Part shown: one piece after another, positions 63,470 to 64,000 of the stretch
How the letters are laid out: every line of letters starts with the position of its first letter
Numbering within the stretch: the first letter of the stretch is position 1
Source: Polaribacter marinus
GTDB taxonomy: Bacteria; Bacteroidota; Bacteroidia; Flavobacteriales; Flavobacteriaceae
NCBI RefSeq assembly: GCF_022662535.1
Contig: NZ_JAKQYM010000002.1
Span: 248,001 to 312,000, forward strand
DNA length: 64,000 nt
Reading direction: 5' to 3'
Program-made: the position numbers and the translations under genes
Notes under the pieces: generated by a model
Databases searched by the model: none
Told to the model about the DNA's origin: nothing
What the model saw: the letters and a program-made list of their open reading frames with translations, nothing else

Positions 63470-63595
63470 ATGAATACATTAAATATCAGTAAAGAAAATA
63501 AAAAGAATAATACAGTAGAAATTATTCAATCTAAAAGAGCCACTTGGAATACAAGAAGAAAGTATAACTACAAATACATCACAACTGTATTTTAG
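63470..63595 (+). CDS. 41-residue basic small protein of unknown function
   Basis: Starts MNTLNISKENKKNNTVEIIQ and ends ATWNTRRKYNYKYITTVF. ATG 63470 follows an A-rich stretch typical of start sites here. It is strongly basic (many Lys/Arg) with aromatic residues clustered at the C-terminal end. No signal peptide, helix span or family recognised. Flanked by a candidate ECF promoter upstream and a terminator 32 nt downstream, so it looks like a self-contained transcription unit. A leader peptide is unlikely because no same-strand gene follows before the terminator. Confidence 0.55.
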   Translation: MNTLNISKENKKNNTVEIIQSKRATWNTRRKYNYKYITTVF

Positions 63596-63627
63596 TTAAT
63601 ATTAGTTAGTTTTTAATAGTTGATTAA

Positions 63628-63655
63628 GGTCAGAAACATTGTTTCTGGCCTTTTT
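63628..63655. terminator. Terminator between the small gene and the convergent right-edge gene
   Basis: GGTCAGAAAC (63628-63637) pairs with GTTTCTGGCC (63641-63650), one G-T wobble, 3-nt loop, followed by TTTTT on the plus strand. On the minus strand the flanking AA-rich sequence makes it a weaker terminator, but it could serve both convergent units. Confidence 0.8.
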
Positions 63656-63670
63656 CAATTTTAACAAACT

Positions 63671-64000
63671 TTAGTTTTTAACAGGGATTTTGTTGCGTTC
63701 TATTTTTCCTTTTTTAAGCGCTTTATAATTTTCATAACAATCTAAAACAGCTTCAATCATTTGTAAATCAGAAGCTTTCTTAATAAAGTATTCAGAATAA
63801 TTACAATCAGTTAGTAATTCAGAAAGTTCTTGTCTGTCCATTTCTAAATATTCCATCATTACTTCTCTATCAAATTTACCTGATAGCATTTTACGTAAAT
63901 CGTCTTCTTTTTTAAGCTTCTTTAATTTTCTTAGTTGTTTAGGTTTTTTTCCAAAAAGATTATATAAAAAATCTACAGGTTGAAAAATTGCAGCAACTGG
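63671..64000 (-). CDS. Hypothetical protein, 5' end beyond the right edge (partial)
   Basis: The minus-strand frame stays open from the stop at 63671 to the window end, giving at least 109 C-terminal residues; the internal ATG at 63889 is not the start. Visible parts include VAAIFQPVDFLYNLFGKKPK, then a lysine-rich linker and EVMMEYLEMDRQELSELLTD, helical and charged, with a basic end (KGKIERNKIPVKN). No family recognised. The hydrophobic part near the edge could be the end of a membrane or amphipathic segment. Confidence 0.65.
   Translation of the reverse strand, partial: PVAAIFQPVDFLYNLFGKKPKQLRKLKKLKKEDDLRKMLSGKFDREVMMEYLEMDRQELSELLTDCNYSEYFIKKASDLQMIEAVLDCYENYKALKKGKIERNKIPVKN

Noticed and set aside
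63671..63889. Start of the right-edge minus-strand gene at ATG 63889
   Set aside because: The frame is open without a stop up to base 64000 and reads as protein, so 63889 is an internal methionine of a gene that begins outside the window.
1..64000. CRISPR arrays, prophage, transposase, integrase, tRNA or rRNA genes
   Set aside because: No regularly spaced direct repeats, no recombinase or phage structural motifs, and no cloverleaf or rRNA sequence was recognised; only small non-coding repeats are present.

Overview
The window looks like a chromosomal segment of a marine-type Flavobacteriaceae (Bacteroidota), close in feel to Polaribacter or Tenacibaculum. This is inferred from the very AT-rich DNA, TAnnTTTG -7 promoter elements instead of Shine-Dalgarno signals, a PorX-type T9SS regulator, a PorV/PorQ-family protein, an LpxC-FabZ fusion, two LpxD paralogues, and DUF6495/DUF4258 proteins typical of flavobacteria. 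No tRNA, rRNA, CRISPR array, prophage or intact insertion sequence was seen.

Region 1 (1-25126) is one uninterrupted plus-strand surface-glycan locus of 23 complete genes, mostly overlapping by 1-14 nt. It encodes eight GT2-type glycosyltransferases, seven GT4/GT-B enzymes, a methyltransferase, a nonulosonic (sialic-type) acid module (cytidylyltransferase-HAD fusion, short NeuB, and an unassigned GT-B-like protein that may be the transferase), a WecB-type UDP-GlcNAc 2-epimerase, a Wzy-like polymerase/ligase, a CapK/PaaK-like adenylate-forming enzyme, and a WcaJ-type initiating sugar-phosphate transferase at the end. The likely product is a long lipid-linked heteropolysaccharide (O-antigen, capsule or secreted glycan). 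The flippase and chain-length genes are not here, and the operon enters from beyond the left edge.

Region 2 (25106-42579) is housekeeping and envelope genes on both strands: DUF4105 and PorV/PorQ-like proteins, a YheT hydrolase, PssA, LptB, an AhpD-like protein, TatC, KdsD, RecQ, a ZIP transporter, two methyltransferases, PriA, malate:quinone oxidoreductase and a sterol-desaturase-family protein. Just before priA lies a degenerate inverted-repeat element that abuts a truncated-looking small reading frame.

Region 3 (42664-51168) holds the rpsF-rpsR-rplI operon, DUF6495, a sirtuin without zinc cysteines, a SpoU methyltransferase, DUF4258, alanine dehydrogenase, TsaE, PorX and an HD hydrolase. 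Two copies of a structured intergenic repeat sit here, one after the sirtuin gene (minus strand) and one between porX and tsaE (plus strand).

Region 4 (51200-57541) is a lipid A block (lpxD, lpxC-fabZ, lpxA, then efp, a lipoprotein and a second lpxD) followed by sucD. Region 5 (57563-64000) has fabG, secreted and membrane proteins of unknown role, a thioesterase, a cation-efflux protein and a prohibitin. It ends with an isolated 41-codon reading frame that has an ECF-sigma-like promoter and its own terminator, facing a partial gene at the right edge.

Lipid A synthesis (lpx genes), Kdo precursor supply (KdsD), LPS transport (LptB) and the glycan locus together form an envelope-building theme.
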